Below the pieces are notes generated by a model. It did no database searches and was not told the DNA's origin. It worked only from the letters and a program-made list of their open reading frames with translations. The translations under genes were made by a program, and so were the position numbers. This document shows positions 25,197-34,338 of a stretch of DNA of 64,000 bases, piece by piece. The DNA comes from Arthrobacter sp. OAP107 (GTDB taxonomy: Bacteria; Actinomycetota; Actinomycetes; Actinomycetales; Micrococcaceae). Each line of letters opens with the position of its first letter. Position 1 is the first letter of the stretch. The stretch is from positions 3,348,001 to 3,412,000 of the forward strand of contig NZ_JBEPOK010000001.1 in assembly GCF_040546765.1 (NCBI RefSeq), written 5' to 3'.

Positions 25197-25697
25197 GTGA
25201 CGTCAGATGATGGTGCCTTCGAGGGCACGTTCAAAGAGATGTTCCGCCGGCACGCAGCGGGCGTGGCAATCATCACCGTGAACTACGACGGGGTCCCTTA
25301 CGGCTTTACGGCAACCTCGGTTGCGTCACTGTCCGCCAAGCCGCCGCGCTTCACCTTCAACATGGCGCGCAGTTCCAGCTCGTGGCCGGCGGTGGCCAAC
25401 ACCGCGTACATTGGGGTGCACATGCTCGGGCTTGAGAACCAGGAGCTGGCCGAACGGTTCGCCCGCACCAAGGAACGCTTTGCCGGCGACCATTGGGCCC
25501 ACGGCCCCTATGACGTGCCAGTGCTCAAGGACGTCTCCGGCTGGCTGATCGGCAAAATCCAGATGCGCCTGTCCTTCGAAAACAATGCCGTCGTGGTGGT
25601 CGAAGTGGTCGAAGGGCAGGTTGGCGAGGACGGCTCGCCGCTGCTGTACCACTCCGGCACCTACGGACAGCCCGTTCCGCTGGACTACGAAATCTAG
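25197..25697 (+). CDS. Flavin reductase family (FMN-binding split-barrel) protein
   Basis: Predicted 166-aa flavin-reductase-like protein that probably uses NAD(P)H to reduce FMN or FAD for a partner monooxygenase. Typical segments are FKEMFRRHAAGVAIITV, the flavin-binding YGFTATSVASLSAKPPRFTFNM and the C-terminal LLYHSGTYGQP. The GTG start has AGGGAG about 10 nt upstream. No partner monooxygenase is adjacent. It converges on dnaE with a 13-bp gap. Confidence 0.85.
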   Translation: MTSDDGAFEGTFKEMFRRHAAGVAIITVNYDGVPYGFTATSVASLSAKPPRFTFNMARSSSSWPAVANTAYIGVHMLGLENQELAERFARTKERFAGDHWAHGPYDVPVLKDVSGWLIGKIQMRLSFENNAVVVVEVVEGQVGEDGSPLLYHSGTYGQPVPLDYEI

Positions 25698-25710
25698 GGC
25701 CCGCGAAAAC

Positions 25711-28700
25711 CTAGGCGTCCAGGCAGGCCGGCCCCAGCAGCACCTTCAGGTCCCCGAACAGCGACGGATTCGGGTTCACCCGCAGGTGCACGGGAAGCGC
25801 CATGACCTCAATGCGGCTGTCGCCCTGCAGGTTCACCCGGACCTCGGAGTTGCCCCGGTGGTTGCGCAGCACGTCCCCAAGTTCCGTGACCACGGCCTCG
25901 GTGGCCTTGTGCGTGGGCATGGTGATCACCAGCGGACCGTTGGTGCCCTGGCTGAGGTCCGGGACGGAGAGCTCCATGCAGTTCAGGGTCACGGCACCGT
26001 CGTCGCGCCGCTGCAGCCGGCCCTTGACCACCACTATCAGGTCCTCGGCGAGAACCGAGGCAATCGGCCCGTAGACCTGGCCGAAGAACATGACCTCCAT
26101 GGAACCGCCGAGGTCCTCGATCTCCGCCCGGGCGTAGGCGTTGCCGCTGGCCTTCGCGATCCGGCGGCTTAGCGAGGTGATCATGCCCGCGATGGTGACG
26201 ATGGCGCCGTCGTGCGGCCCGTCCTCCGCGATGATCGAGGTAATGGACTGGTCCGCGTGCTGGCTGAGGACCCCTTCCAGGCCCTGCAGCGGATGGTCTG
26301 AGACGTACAGGCCCAGCATGTCGCGTTCGAAGGCGAGCTTGTCCTTCTTCTCCCACTCCGGCAGGTCGGGGATCTCGATGCTGAGCGAGGACTCGGACTC
26401 GGCCTCGTCGAAGCCGGCAAAGAGATCGAACTGGCCGATGGCCTCGTTGCGCTTGAGGGTGATGACGGAGTCGATGGCCTCTTCGTGGACCATGGCCAGC
26501 GCGCGGCGGTGGTGGCCCAGCGAGTCAAAGGCCCCGGCCTTGATCAGGGATTCGATGGTGCGCTTGTTGCACACCACGGCCGGCACCTTCATGAGGTAGT
26601 CCTTGAACGAACTGTAGGCTCCTTCTTTTTCACGGGCAGCCACCATGGCCTCGACGACGTTGACGCCCACGTTCCGGATGGCGCCCATGCCGAAGCGGAT
26701 GTCCTCTCCCACCGGGGTGAAGTTCAGGGCCGATTCGTTGACATCCGGCGGCAGCACGGTGATGCCCATGCGGCGGCATTCGTTGAGGTAGATCGCGGAC
26801 TTGTCCTTGTCGTCGCCCACCGAGGTCAGCAGCGCGGCCATGTACTCCGGCGCGTAGTGTGCCTTCAAGTACGCAGTCCAGTAGGAGATCACACCGTACG
26901 CCGCCGAGTGCGCCTTGTTGAAGGCGTAGTCGGAGAAGGGCAGCAGGATGTCCCAGAGGGTCTTGACGGCCTCCATGGAGTAGCCGTTGTCCTGCATGCC
27001 CTGCGAGAAACCGGCAAACTGTTTGTCCAGTTCGGACTTCTTCTTCTTACCCATGGCGCGGCGCAGAATGTCTGCCTGGCCCAGGGAGTAGCCGGCGAGC
27101 TTCTGGGCCACGGCCATGACCTGCTCCTGGTACACGATCAGGCCGAACGTCCCTCCCAGGATCTCCTTGAGCGGTTCCTCGAGTTCCGGGTGGATCGGGA
27201 TGACGTCCTGGATCTTGTTCTTGCGCAGCGCGTAGTCGGTGTGCGCGTTGGCGCCCATGGGACCAGGCCGGTACAGTGCCAGGACGGCGGAAATGTCTTC
27301 GAAGTTGTCAGGCTTCATGAGTTTGAGCAGGGATCTCATGGGGCCGCCGTCGAGCTGGAAGACGCCCAGGGTGTCACCGCGGGCCAGCAGCTCATAGGAC
27401 GCCGCGTCATCCAGTTCCAGCGTTTCGAGGTCAAGGTCGATGCCGCGGTTCATCTTGATGTTTTCCAGGGCATCGGAAATGATCGTCAGGTTTCGCAGCC
27501 CGAGGAAGTCCATCTTGATCAGGCCGAGGCCTTCGGACGTCGGGTAGTCGAACTGCGTGATGACCTGGCCGTCCTGGAAGCGGCGCATGATCGGAATGAC
27601 GTCGATGATGGGGTCCGAGGACATGATCACGCCGGCCGCGTGCACGCCCCATTGGCGCTTCAGGCCCTCAATGCCCAGCGCGGTCTCGAACACCTTGGCG
27701 GCTTCAGGGTCCGTGCTGATGAGCTGCCGGAAATCCGCCGCCTCGCTGTACCGCTTGGCGTCCTTGTTCTGGATGTCGGCAAGCGGAATATCCTTCGCCA
27801 TCACGGCGGGCGGCAGTGCCTTGGTCAGCTGTTCACCCATGCTGAACGGGTATCCGAGCACGCGGGAGGAGTCCTTCAGCGCCTGCTTGGTCTTGATGGT
27901 GCCGTAGGTGACAATCATGGCCACGCGCTCGTCCCCGTACTTGCGGGTCACATAGTCGATGACCTCGGGACGGCGGCGGTCATCGAAGTCGACGTCGAAG
28001 TCAGGCATGGAGACACGGTCGGGGTTCAGGAACCGCTCGAAGATCAGGCCGTGCCGCAGCGGGTCAAGGTCGGTGATGCGCATGGCGTAAGCCACCATGG
28101 AGCCTGCGCCCGAGCCACGGCCCGGACCCACGCGGATGCCGTTGTTCTTGGCCCAGTTGATGAAGTCGGCCACCACGAGGAAGTAGCCGGGGAAGCCCAT
28201 CGAGGTGATGACCCCAAGCTCATAGTCGGCCTGCTTGCGGACCTCATCCGGGATGCCTGCGGGATAGCGGTACTGGAGTCCCTTGTCCACTTCCTTGACC
28301 AGCCAGGACGTTTCGTCCTCGCCCTCGGGGCAGGGGAACCGGGGCATGTAGTTGGCACCGGTGTTGAAGGACACCTCGCACCGCTCGGCGATCAGCAGCG
28401 TGTTGTCGCACGCGTCCGGGTGGTCGCGGAAGAGCTCACGCATTTCCCGCGGCGACTTCAGGTAGTAGCCGCTGCCCGAGAACGCGAAGCGGGAGCCGCC
28501 GTTATCGTAGGTGGGTTCGAGCAGGGTCGAGCCGGACTGGATGGCCAGCAGGGCTTCGTGCGCCTTGGCGTCGTGCTCGTGGGTGTAGTGCAGGTCGTTG
28601 GTGGCAACGAGCGGGAGGTTCAGTTCCTTGGCCAGCCGAAGGAGGTCCCCGGTGACGCGGCGTTCAATGTCCAGCCCGTGGTCCATGAGCTCGCAGAAGT

Positions 28701-29268
28701 AATTCTCCGCGCCGAAAATGTCCCGGAACTCCGCGGCCGCCTCCAGCGCTTCGCGGTACTGGCCGAGCCGCAGCCGGGTCTGGACCTCACCGGAGGGGCA
28801 GCCGGTGGTGGCGATGAGCCCTTCGGAGTAGGTGTTCAGCAACTCGCGGTCCAGCCGGGGCCACTTGCCGAAGACCGAGTCCAGCGAGGCGATCGAGGAG
28901 GCCCGGAACAGGTTCCGCATGCCCACGTTGTTGTAGCTCAGCAGGGTCATGTGGGTGTACGAGCCACCGCCGGAGACGTCGTCCTTGCGCTGGCTCTCGT
29001 CGCCCCAGCGGACACGGCTCTTGTCGCCGCGCGCAGTCCCGGGCGTCACATAGGCTTCGACGCCGATGATGGGCTTGATGCCCTTGTCGGTGGCCTTCCG
29101 CCAGAAGTCGAAGGCACCGAAGAGGTACCCGTGGTCGGTGGTCGCCAGGGCGGGCATCCCCAGCCGCTCGGTTTCGTCGAACAGCTCGCCGAGCCTGGCG
29201 GCGCCGTCCAGCATCGAATACTCGGTGTGGGTGTGGAGATGTACGAACGAGTCATTGCTGGAAGTCAC
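25711..29268 (-). CDS. dnaE: DNA polymerase III alpha subunit
   Basis: Predicted 1185-aa DnaE1-type replicative polymerase. The N-terminal PHP domain starts with FVHLHTHTEYSMLDG; the catalytic aspartates are in PDFDVDFDDRRRPEVIDY (around residue 420); KKKKSELDKQF marks the fingers/palm region; and an OB-fold lies near the C-terminus. The length fits DnaE1 rather than the shorter error-prone DnaE2. The GTG start is preceded by TAGAAT with a 6-nt gap, suggesting a leaderless mRNA. It lies downstream of the pseudouridine synthase gene. Confidence 0.96.
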   Translation of the reverse strand: MTSSNDSFVHLHTHTEYSMLDGAARLGELFDETERLGMPALATTDHGYLFGAFDFWRKATDKGIKPIIGVEAYVTPGTARGDKSRVRWGDESQRKDDVSGGGSYTHMTLLSYNNVGMRNLFRASSIASLDSVFGKWPRLDRELLNTYSEGLIATTGCPSGEVQTRLRLGQYREALEAAAEFRDIFGAENYFCELMDHGLDIERRVTGDLLRLAKELNLPLVATNDLHYTHEHDAKAHEALLAIQSGSTLLEPTYDNGGSRFAFSGSGYYLKSPREMRELFRDHPDACDNTLLIAERCEVSFNTGANYMPRFPCPEGEDETSWLVKEVDKGLQYRYPAGIPDEVRKQADYELGVITSMGFPGYFLVVADFINWAKNNGIRVGPGRGSGAGSMVAYAMRITDLDPLRHGLIFERFLNPDRVSMPDFDVDFDDRRRPEVIDYVTRKYGDERVAMIVTYGTIKTKQALKDSSRVLGYPFSMGEQLTKALPPAVMAKDIPLADIQNKDAKRYSEAADFRQLISTDPEAAKVFETALGIEGLKRQWGVHAAGVIMSSDPIIDVIPIMRRFQDGQVITQFDYPTSEGLGLIKMDFLGLRNLTIISDALENIKMNRGIDLDLETLELDDAASYELLARGDTLGVFQLDGGPMRSLLKLMKPDNFEDISAVLALYRPGPMGANAHTDYALRKNKIQDVIPIHPELEEPLKEILGGTFGLIVYQEQVMAVAQKLAGYSLGQADILRRAMGKKKKSELDKQFAGFSQGMQDNGYSMEAVKTLWDILLPFSDYAFNKAHSAAYGVISYWTAYLKAHYAPEYMAALLTSVGDDKDKSAIYLNECRRMGITVLPPDVNESALNFTPVGEDIRFGMGAIRNVGVNVVEAMVAAREKEGAYSSFKDYLMKVPAVVCNKRTIESLIKAGAFDSLGHHRRALAMVHEEAIDSVITLKRNEAIGQFDLFAGFDEAESESSLSIEIPDLPEWEKKDKLAFERDMLGLYVSDHPLQGLEGVLSQHADQSITSIIAEDGPHDGAIVTIAGMITSLSRRIAKASGNAYARAEIEDLGGSMEVMFFGQVYGPIASVLAEDLIVVVKGRLQRRDDGAVTLNCMELSVPDLSQGTNGPLVITMPTHKATEAVVTELGDVLRNHRGNSEVRVNLQGDSRIEVMALPVHLRVNPNPSLFGDLKVLLGPACLDA

Positions 29269-29274
29269 CGGACC

Positions 29275-29280
29275 ATTCTA
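29275..29280 (-). promoter_or_regulatory. -10 element of a leaderless promoter for dnaE
   Basis: On the minus strand TAGAAT is followed by 6 nt and the GTG at 29268, with no ribosome site between. Confidence 0.5.
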
Positions 29281-29329
29281 GTGCCGGCCCCCGGACAATT
29301 AATGTCGGCAATGTCGGCGCGCCGGCGGC

Positions 29330-30256
29330 TCAGGCCTTGCCGGCGCCCAGGACCTCCAGTGCGTATGCGAGGTCCTCGGGATATTCGCTGGTGACGGTGA
29401 CCCGTTCCCCGGTGCGCGGGTGGTCAAAGCCCAGTTCACGCGCGTGCAGCCATTGCCGGGTAAGCCCAAGGGTCGCGGCCAGCCGCGGGTCGGCCCCATA
29501 CGTGAGGTCGCCGGCGCACGGATGGCGAAGCGCCGCGAAGTGGACCCGGATCTGGTGGGTCCTCCCGGTTTCCAGGTGCACCTCCACCAGGGTGGCCTTG
29601 CCAAAGGCCTCGAGGACCTCGTAGTGCGTGACCGACGGGCGGCCGTCCTCGATGACGGCGAAGCGCCATTCGTGGCCGGGGTGGCGGCCGATCGGGGCGT
29701 CGATGGTGCCCTGCAGGGGATCCGGCAGGCCCTGGACCACAGCGTGGTAGACCTTGTCCACGGTGCGTTCCTTGAACGCCCGCTTCAGGGCTGTGTAGGC
29801 GGGTTCCGTCTTGGCCACCACCATGACTCCGGAGGTCCCGACGTCGAGCCGGTGCACGATGCCCGCACGTTCCGGAGCGCCGGACGTGGAGATGCGGTAG
29901 CCGGCACCGGCGAGGCCGCCCACGACGGTGGGCCCCACCCAGCCCGGAGACGGGTGCGCCGCGACTCCCACCGGTTTGTCGACCACCACAAAGTCGTCGT
30001 CGTCCAGCAGGATCTTCAGGCCTTCCACAACTTCCTCCACGACTTCAAGGGGATCCCGGCGCTCGGGGACGGTCACGTGCAGCACGGTGCCGGAGGCGAG
30101 CTTGGCGGACTTGCCCACCGTTTTGCCGCCGCTGACGACGTTGCCTTCGGCGATCAGCGTTGCGGCGGACGAACGGGACATGCCCATCAGCTTGGCCAGG
30201 CCGGCATCCACGCGGGCCCCGTCCAGCTCCTCGGGCACCACCACCCGCTCAGACAT
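29330..30256 (-). CDS. RluA-family pseudouridine synthase
   Basis: Predicted 308-aa pseudouridine synthase of the RluA/RluD family, modifying uridines in 23S rRNA. An N-terminal S4-like RNA-binding domain (VDAGLAKLMGMSRSSAATLI) is followed by the catalytic domain with the active-site Asp in VHRLDVGTSGVMVVAK and the RTHQIRVHFA motif. The exact target is not evident, although RluD-like positions are likely. It overlaps the end of lspA by 8 nt, so translational coupling is probable. Confidence 0.93.
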   Translation of the reverse strand: MSERVVVPEELDGARVDAGLAKLMGMSRSSAATLIAEGNVVSGGKTVGKSAKLASGTVLHVTVPERRDPLEVVEEVVEGLKILLDDDDFVVVDKPVGVAAHPSPGWVGPTVVGGLAGAGYRISTSGAPERAGIVHRLDVGTSGVMVVAKTEPAYTALKRAFKERTVDKVYHAVVQGLPDPLQGTIDAPIGRHPGHEWRFAVIEDGRPSVTHYEVLEAFGKATLVEVHLETGRTHQIRVHFAALRHPCAGDLTYGADPRLAATLGLTRQWLHARELGFDHPRTGERVTVTSEYPEDLAYALEVLGAGKA

Positions 30257-30821
30257 CGTCGCCGCCCTTCCGCTTTTCGACGGCGTGGTGCGATCCGTCC
30301 AGCGCGATCCCCCGCAGTGTCAGCAGGCAGATGATCACCACGGAGGATACGACGGCGGAGTCGGCGATGTTGAAGATCGCGAAGTTGGGCAGCTGGATGA
30401 AGTCCACCACGTGCCCCATTCCAAAGGAGGGTTCCCGGAACAGCCGGTCCGTCAGGTTCCCCAGGGCGCCGCCGAACAGCAGACCCAGCGCCAGTGCCCA
30501 CCACGCCGACCCGAGCTTGCGGAGCTGGAACAGGATGGCAGCGGCCACCACCATCATGATGATCGTGAATACCCAGGTCACGTTCTCGCCGATGGAGAAG
30601 GCAGCGCCGGAGTTGCGGATGTAGTACCAGTGCAGCAGCGGGGGCAGCACGGGAATCCGTTCGCCCTCCACCATGGTGCTGGTAACCCACAGCTTGGTGA
30701 GCTGGTCGAAGACGTAGGCGAAGACTGCCAGCCCTGCGAACAGGGACAGCAGGACGGCGCGCCGTGGCCGCGGTGATGATGAAGCTGGGTGCGCTGCGTC
30801 AGCGGCAAGGTCGTCAGTCAT
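30249..30821 (-). CDS. lspA: Lipoprotein signal peptidase (signal peptidase II)
   Basis: Predicted 190-aa inner-membrane aspartyl protease that cleaves prolipoprotein signal peptides. Four membrane segments are visible and the catalytic aspartates are in GNLTDRL and FNIADSAV. There is a short Asp/Ala/Pro/Ser-rich N-terminal tail and a Lys-rich C-terminus. The gene is followed with overlap by the RluA-family gene, a common lspA-rluD arrangement. Confidence 0.95.
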   Translation of the reverse strand: MTDDLAADAAHPASSSPRPRRAVLLSLFAGLAVFAYVFDQLTKLWVTSTMVEGERIPVLPPLLHWYYIRNSGAAFSIGENVTWVFTIIMMVVAAAILFQLRKLGSAWWALALGLLFGGALGNLTDRLFREPSFGMGHVVDFIQLPNFAIFNIADSAVVSSVVIICLLTLRGIALDGSHHAVEKRKGGDDV

Positions 30822-30902
30822 GGTGCTTTCATTCGGGAACCGTCGTTAATGGCAAAAGCCGGTGGCCGAGGAATCCTCAGCCACCGGCCTTCAGAATACG
30901 TG

Positions 30903-31598
30903 CTAAACGGCGGCGCTGCTGCTTTCGCCAACCTCAGGGGCGGCAACGGAACCACGGGCGTCCAGGTCGCGCAGCTGGCCCTCGATGTAGGCCTTCAGGC
31001 GTGAGCGGTAGTCGCGCTCGAAGCCGCGGAGCTGCTCTACCTTGCGCTCAAGGACGGAACGCTGCTGCTCCAGTGCACCGAGGATCTTGCGGGACTTTTC
31101 CTGCGCGTCGTTGACCAGGCTGCTGGCTTCGATCTGTGCTTCGGCGATGATCTTGTCGCGCTGCTGCTGGCCCTCGGCGACGTGGCGGTCGTGCATCTGC
31201 TGGGCCATGGCCAGCAGGCCCGCTGCGGACTCCGAGACGTTGCTGCTGGTGACGGCGGGTGCCTGGGCTGCGACGGGAGCTGCCTGCTCGGCTTCCTTCT
31301 TCTTGGCAGCTTCGGCGGCCTTGGCCTCGGCTTCGGCCTTGGCGCGCGCCTCGTCCTTCTCGGACTTGGACGGCGCGGGGACCTTCTCGACGACAGGGGC
31401 GACGGCGGAGGTGGCAGCCGGCGAACCGGAGCCGCCTTCGGCGAGCTTCTTGCGAAGCTCTTCGTTCTCCTGGTTCAGGCGCCGCAGTTCGACGACGATC
31501 TCGTCCAGGAAGTCGTCAACTTCGTCCTGGTCATAGCCTTCGCGGAACTTGGTCGGCTGAAAGCGCTTGTTGACAACGTCTTCTGGCGTCAAAGCCAT
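30903..31598 (-). CDS. divIVA: DivIVA-domain polar growth protein (Wag31-like)
   Basis: Predicted 231-aa DivIVA family protein that marks poles and division sites and directs peptidoglycan synthesis in actinobacteria. The N-terminal lipid-binding domain reads MALTPEDVVNKRFQPTKFRE, then a first coiled coil (VVELRRLNQENEELRKKLAEG), a linker rich in Ala/Lys/Glu/Pro and a second coiled coil (about residues 150-215). I chose the ATG at 31598 (AGGTGA upstream) because it is the family's usual start; the frame extends 16 residues further upstream. Confidence 0.94.
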   Translation of the reverse strand: MALTPEDVVNKRFQPTKFREGYDQDEVDDFLDEIVVELRRLNQENEELRKKLAEGGSGSPAATSAVAPVVEKVPAPSKSEKDEARAKAEAEAKAAEAAKKKEAEQAAPVAAQAPAVTSSNVSESAAGLLAMAQQMHDRHVAEGQQQRDKIIAEAQIEASSLVNDAQEKSRKILGALEQQRSVLERKVEQLRGFERDYRSRLKAYIEGQLRDLDARGSVAAPEVGESSSAAV

Positions 31599-31785
31599 CT
31601 GGTCACCTCGTTGGTCTAGTTCGTCAGGAGGCCTTCCGGCCGTCAAAACTACGGTACCTAAATTTGGTCTGGTTCCTCTAATTCAACACCGTGGCGTCAA
31701 ACAAAAGGTCTTCCGCGCCCGGGGATCCCTGCGGATCGGCCCCGGCGCGGCAAGCTGATAAGGAGTGCGGCAGGCTGATATGAAG

Positions 31786-32073
31786 TTATGCAAATGACTT
31801 GGTGATCGCCATGGCAATGCTCAGGCCGATGAACAACACCAGGAAACCGAGGTCCAGCGAGACACCGCCCAGGCGCAGCGGCGGGATGATCCGCCGCAGG
31901 ACCTTCAGCGGCGGATCGGTCACGGAGTAGACCGCATGAGCCGCCACCAATGCTACCCCGCGTGGACGCCACTCCCGCGCGAACATCTGAACCCAGTCGT
32001 AGACAAGGCGGACAATCAAAGCGACGAATATGAACAGCAGGACGATATAGACGAGCCCGAATAGTATTCCCAT
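31786..32073 (-). CDS. YggT family membrane protein
   Basis: Predicted 95-aa membrane protein with two main hydrophobic segments (ILFGLVYIVLLFIFVALIVRLV and LGFLVLFIGLSIAMAI) and the family motif TDPPLKVLRRIIPPLR between them. YggT proteins usually sit between sepF and divIVA in Gram-positive division clusters, as here. A role in envelope or division is inferred from context only. Confidence 0.88.
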   Translation of the reverse strand: MGILFGLVYIVLLFIFVALIVRLVYDWVQMFAREWRPRGVALVAAHAVYSVTDPPLKVLRRIIPPLRLGGVSLDLGFLVLFIGLSIAMAITKSFA

Positions 32074-32160
32074 GAGCTAACCCATTGTCTCCATGTTCAT
32101 CGCGGGCACTCCTGCGCCCTTGGATTCCTGCCAGTTTTTTGCTGCTCCCCTATTTCAGCA

Positions 32161-32203
32161 CGGATGCCAGGCAGGTGTGTCCCTGCCTGGCATCCGGAGA
32201 GCC
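32161..32203. terminator. Strong hairpin between sepF and yggT
   Basis: A perfect 15-bp inverted repeat (CGGATGCCAGGCAGG with CCTGCCTGGCATCCG, 6-nt loop). The T run lies on the plus-strand side, so termination of the minus-strand operon is uncertain; it could instead limit read-through or stabilise the sepF 3' end. Confidence 0.55.
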
Positions 32204-32208
32204 GTTTT

Positions 32209-32739
32209 TTAGCTTTGGTTGAAGAAACTGGCGGTGGCGTCGCTTACTTTTTTGTCATCTCCGATGACTTCAACGTACGACGGCGACAGCAGGAAAACCT
32301 TGTTGGTCACCCGTTCGATGCTTCCGCGCAGACCAAAGACCAGGCCGGCGGAAAAGTCGACGAGCCGCTTGGCGTCCGCCTCCCCCATGTCCGTCACATT
32401 CATGATGACGGGGATACCGTCACGGAAGCTTTCGCCGATGAGCTTGGCGTCGTTGTAGGAACGGGGGTGGATCGTGGTGATCTGCCGCAGTCCGGTGGTC
32501 TCTTCGCGGCTTGATGCCGCACGCTTGATGGGTGTCACGGGTGCGCGGTATTCCTCTTCGGCAGCTGGTGGCACTTCACGGGTGACCTCTCGGAGCGGCG
32601 CCGGCGCGCGGCGCTCTTCACGGTCATGCTCCATTGAGTTGTCCTCGTCCTTTTGCTGGGTGGAAAGCTCAGACTCGTAGTGTTCATCGCCGTCGGCGAG
32701 CCCAAGATAGATCATTGTCTTGCGCAGAGCGCCAGCCAT
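32209..32739 (-). CDS. sepF: Cell division protein SepF
   Basis: Predicted 176-aa SepF, the membrane anchor of FtsZ in bacteria without FtsA. The N-terminal amphipathic helix (MAGALRKTMIYLGL) is followed by an acidic/Arg linker and the C-terminal SepF domain (TIHPRSYNDAKLIGESFRD, then GLVFGLRGSIERVT). The start has AGGAG at good distance. The absence of ftsA in the cluster agrees with SepF doing the anchoring. Confidence 0.95.
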   Translation of the reverse strand: MAGALRKTMIYLGLADGDEHYESELSTQQKDEDNSMEHDREERRAPAPLREVTREVPPAAEEEYRAPVTPIKRAASSREETTGLRQITTIHPRSYNDAKLIGESFRDGIPVIMNVTDMGEADAKRLVDFSAGLVFGLRGSIERVTNKVFLLSPSYVEVIGDDKKVSDATASFFNQS

Positions 32740-32828
32740 GGTCGACTCCTAATCGTGTCCGGAAGCGGGCCGCCCAAAGGTCAAGACAGCATTGGAATCC
32801 CCGCCATTCACTTCCAATACGACAGACG

Positions 32829-33566
32829 CTACCGCACGGCCGGGCGCGAACCGAGAATATCTGAACCAATTCGGAGGTGTGTCGCACCGAATCGGACAGC
32901 TGATTCCAGGTCCTGGCTCATGCCGGCGGAAATCCCAGTGGCGCCGGGAAAATCCCGCTGCAGGCCGGTCGAAATGCCCAGCAGTTTTTCAAACGCCCGA
33001 TCGGGATCCGCGCCGAGCGGCGCCACCGCCATGACACCGGCCAGGCGAAGCCCGTTTGCTGCTTCGAGCTGTTCGGCCAGCTGCGGCACCTCGTCAGGCG
33101 CCGCCCCGCCGCGGTGGGCTCCGGCGTCCTCATCCAGGCCTACCTGGATGAAACAGTCCAGATCGGCACGGCCGTTCAGTTCCTGCTGGGCGGCCATGGC
33201 CCGCTCCAGTGCGGTCACCAGCTGGGAGCGGTCCACCGAATGAACGGCAGACGCGTACCGGACCACGGTCTTGGACTTCTTGCTCTGGAGCTGGCCCACG
33301 AAATGCCAGGTCAGGTCCAGGGACTGGAGTTCCTCGGCTTTCGCAGACGCCTCCTGGTCCCGGTTCTCCCCGAAGTCCCGGACCCCAAGCGCTGCCAGCC
33401 GGCGGACGTCGTCGGCAGGGTGGAACTTGCTGACCACTATCAGCCGCGGCGGGTTCTCTTCGCGGCCCGCCGCAGCGGCGGCACGGTCGATGCGCTGCCG
33501 GACCGCGTCCAGGCGCTCCCCCAGCTGTACTGTCCGGGCATCCCCGGCTGCCCGCCTGTCAGTCAT
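32829..33566 (-). CDS. YggS family pyridoxal-phosphate homeostasis protein
   Basis: Predicted 245-aa PLP-binding protein (PROSC/YggS). The PLP Lys lies in RLIVVSKFHPADDV, followed by FGENRDQEA, WHFVGQLQSKK and the C-terminal GATHLRIGSDILGSRP. I chose the ATG at 33566 because it overlaps the pgeF stop by 8 nt; a longer frame upstream runs through pgeF. These genes regularly sit between ftsZ and sepF. Confidence 0.93.
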   Translation of the reverse strand: MTDRRAAGDARTVQLGERLDAVRQRIDRAAAAAGREENPPRLIVVSKFHPADDVRRLAALGVRDFGENRDQEASAKAEELQSLDLTWHFVGQLQSKKSKTVVRYASAVHSVDRSQLVTALERAMAAQQELNGRADLDCFIQVGLDEDAGAHRGGAAPDEVPQLAEQLEAANGLRLAGVMAVAPLGADPDRAFEKLLGISTGLQRDFPGATGISAGMSQDLESAVRFGATHLRIGSDILGSRPAVR

Positions 33567-34251
33567 GGGTCCACACCAGTCCGGCGAATCTGCCGGACCG
33601 GGAGTCACGGCGGTAGGAAAACAAGGACTCGTTCTCAAGCGTGCAGGGTCCGCGGTATTCGACGGGAACGCCCAGGGCGTCGAGCTGGCTGGCGGCACCG
33701 GCGGGCAGGTCCAGGGCCGGCGTTCCCCATGATGTGGTTGACCTTGTGGAGGGCAGGACGGCGGCGACCTCATCGCGGAGTTCAGCGGGCACCTCATAGC
33801 AGCTGCCACAGACGGACGGGCCGAGCCACGCCCGGATATCCGTGGCGCCGGAGGCGCGCATTTCCTCAACCGCCGCCGGAATGACGCCGGAGAACAGGCC
33901 GGGACGCCCGGCATGGACGGCTGCCAGCACCGGGCCGGAAGCCCCGTCACCCACCAGGACCAGCGGAATGCAGTCCGCCACCATCACCGCAAGCGGCTGG
34001 CCGAGGGACACCAGAGCATCCGCCGTCGGTGCCGGCGGCGCAGGTTCGACAACGAGGGACACGTCGTTGCCGTGGACCTGGTTCATGTACTGGAACCGCC
34101 GCGGCGCCACGCCGGCGGCATGCTCCAGCCGGGCCCTGCGGCGGTGTACCGCAGCGGCATCGTCGCCCACGTGCAGGGCGAGGTTGCCGGCATTCGTGTC
34201 AGTGAACGCCACGGACACGCCAGGCTGCACTTCAGCACGCCACAAAAACAA
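33559..34251 (-). CDS. pgeF: Peptidoglycan editing factor PgeF (YfiH/LACC1 family)
   Basis: Predicted 230-aa multicopper-oxidase-like protein of the YfiH family. In E. coli the homologue corrects misincorporated L-Ser in muropeptides; other homologues are purine nucleoside phosphorylases, so the exact activity is open. Metal/active-site segments are present: FQYMNQVHGNDV, DCIPLVLV, AAVHAGRPGL and GPSVCGSCYEV. It follows ftsZ and overlaps the yggS gene. Confidence 0.92.
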   Translation of the reverse strand: MFLWRAEVQPGVSVAFTDTNAGNLALHVGDDAAAVHRRRARLEHAAGVAPRRFQYMNQVHGNDVSLVVEPAPPAPTADALVSLGQPLAVMVADCIPLVLVGDGASGPVLAAVHAGRPGLFSGVIPAAVEEMRASGATDIRAWLGPSVCGSCYEVPAELRDEVAAVLPSTRSTTSWGTPALDLPAGAASQLDALGVPVEYRGPCTLENESLFSYRRDSRSGRFAGLVWTHD

Positions 34252-34338
34252 TCAGAACTCCGGCACTCAAGGTCAGGAAACGAGGGTAGCGGCCGGGCGG
34301 TTTGTCCGCCCGGCGGCCTCCTACTTCAGGGAATCGGG

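Noticed and set aside
26485..29394. 969-codon open frame antisense to dnaE
   Set aside because: It is a GC-bias shadow: no family features, no ribosome site, and it is exactly opposite a well-conserved polymerase gene.
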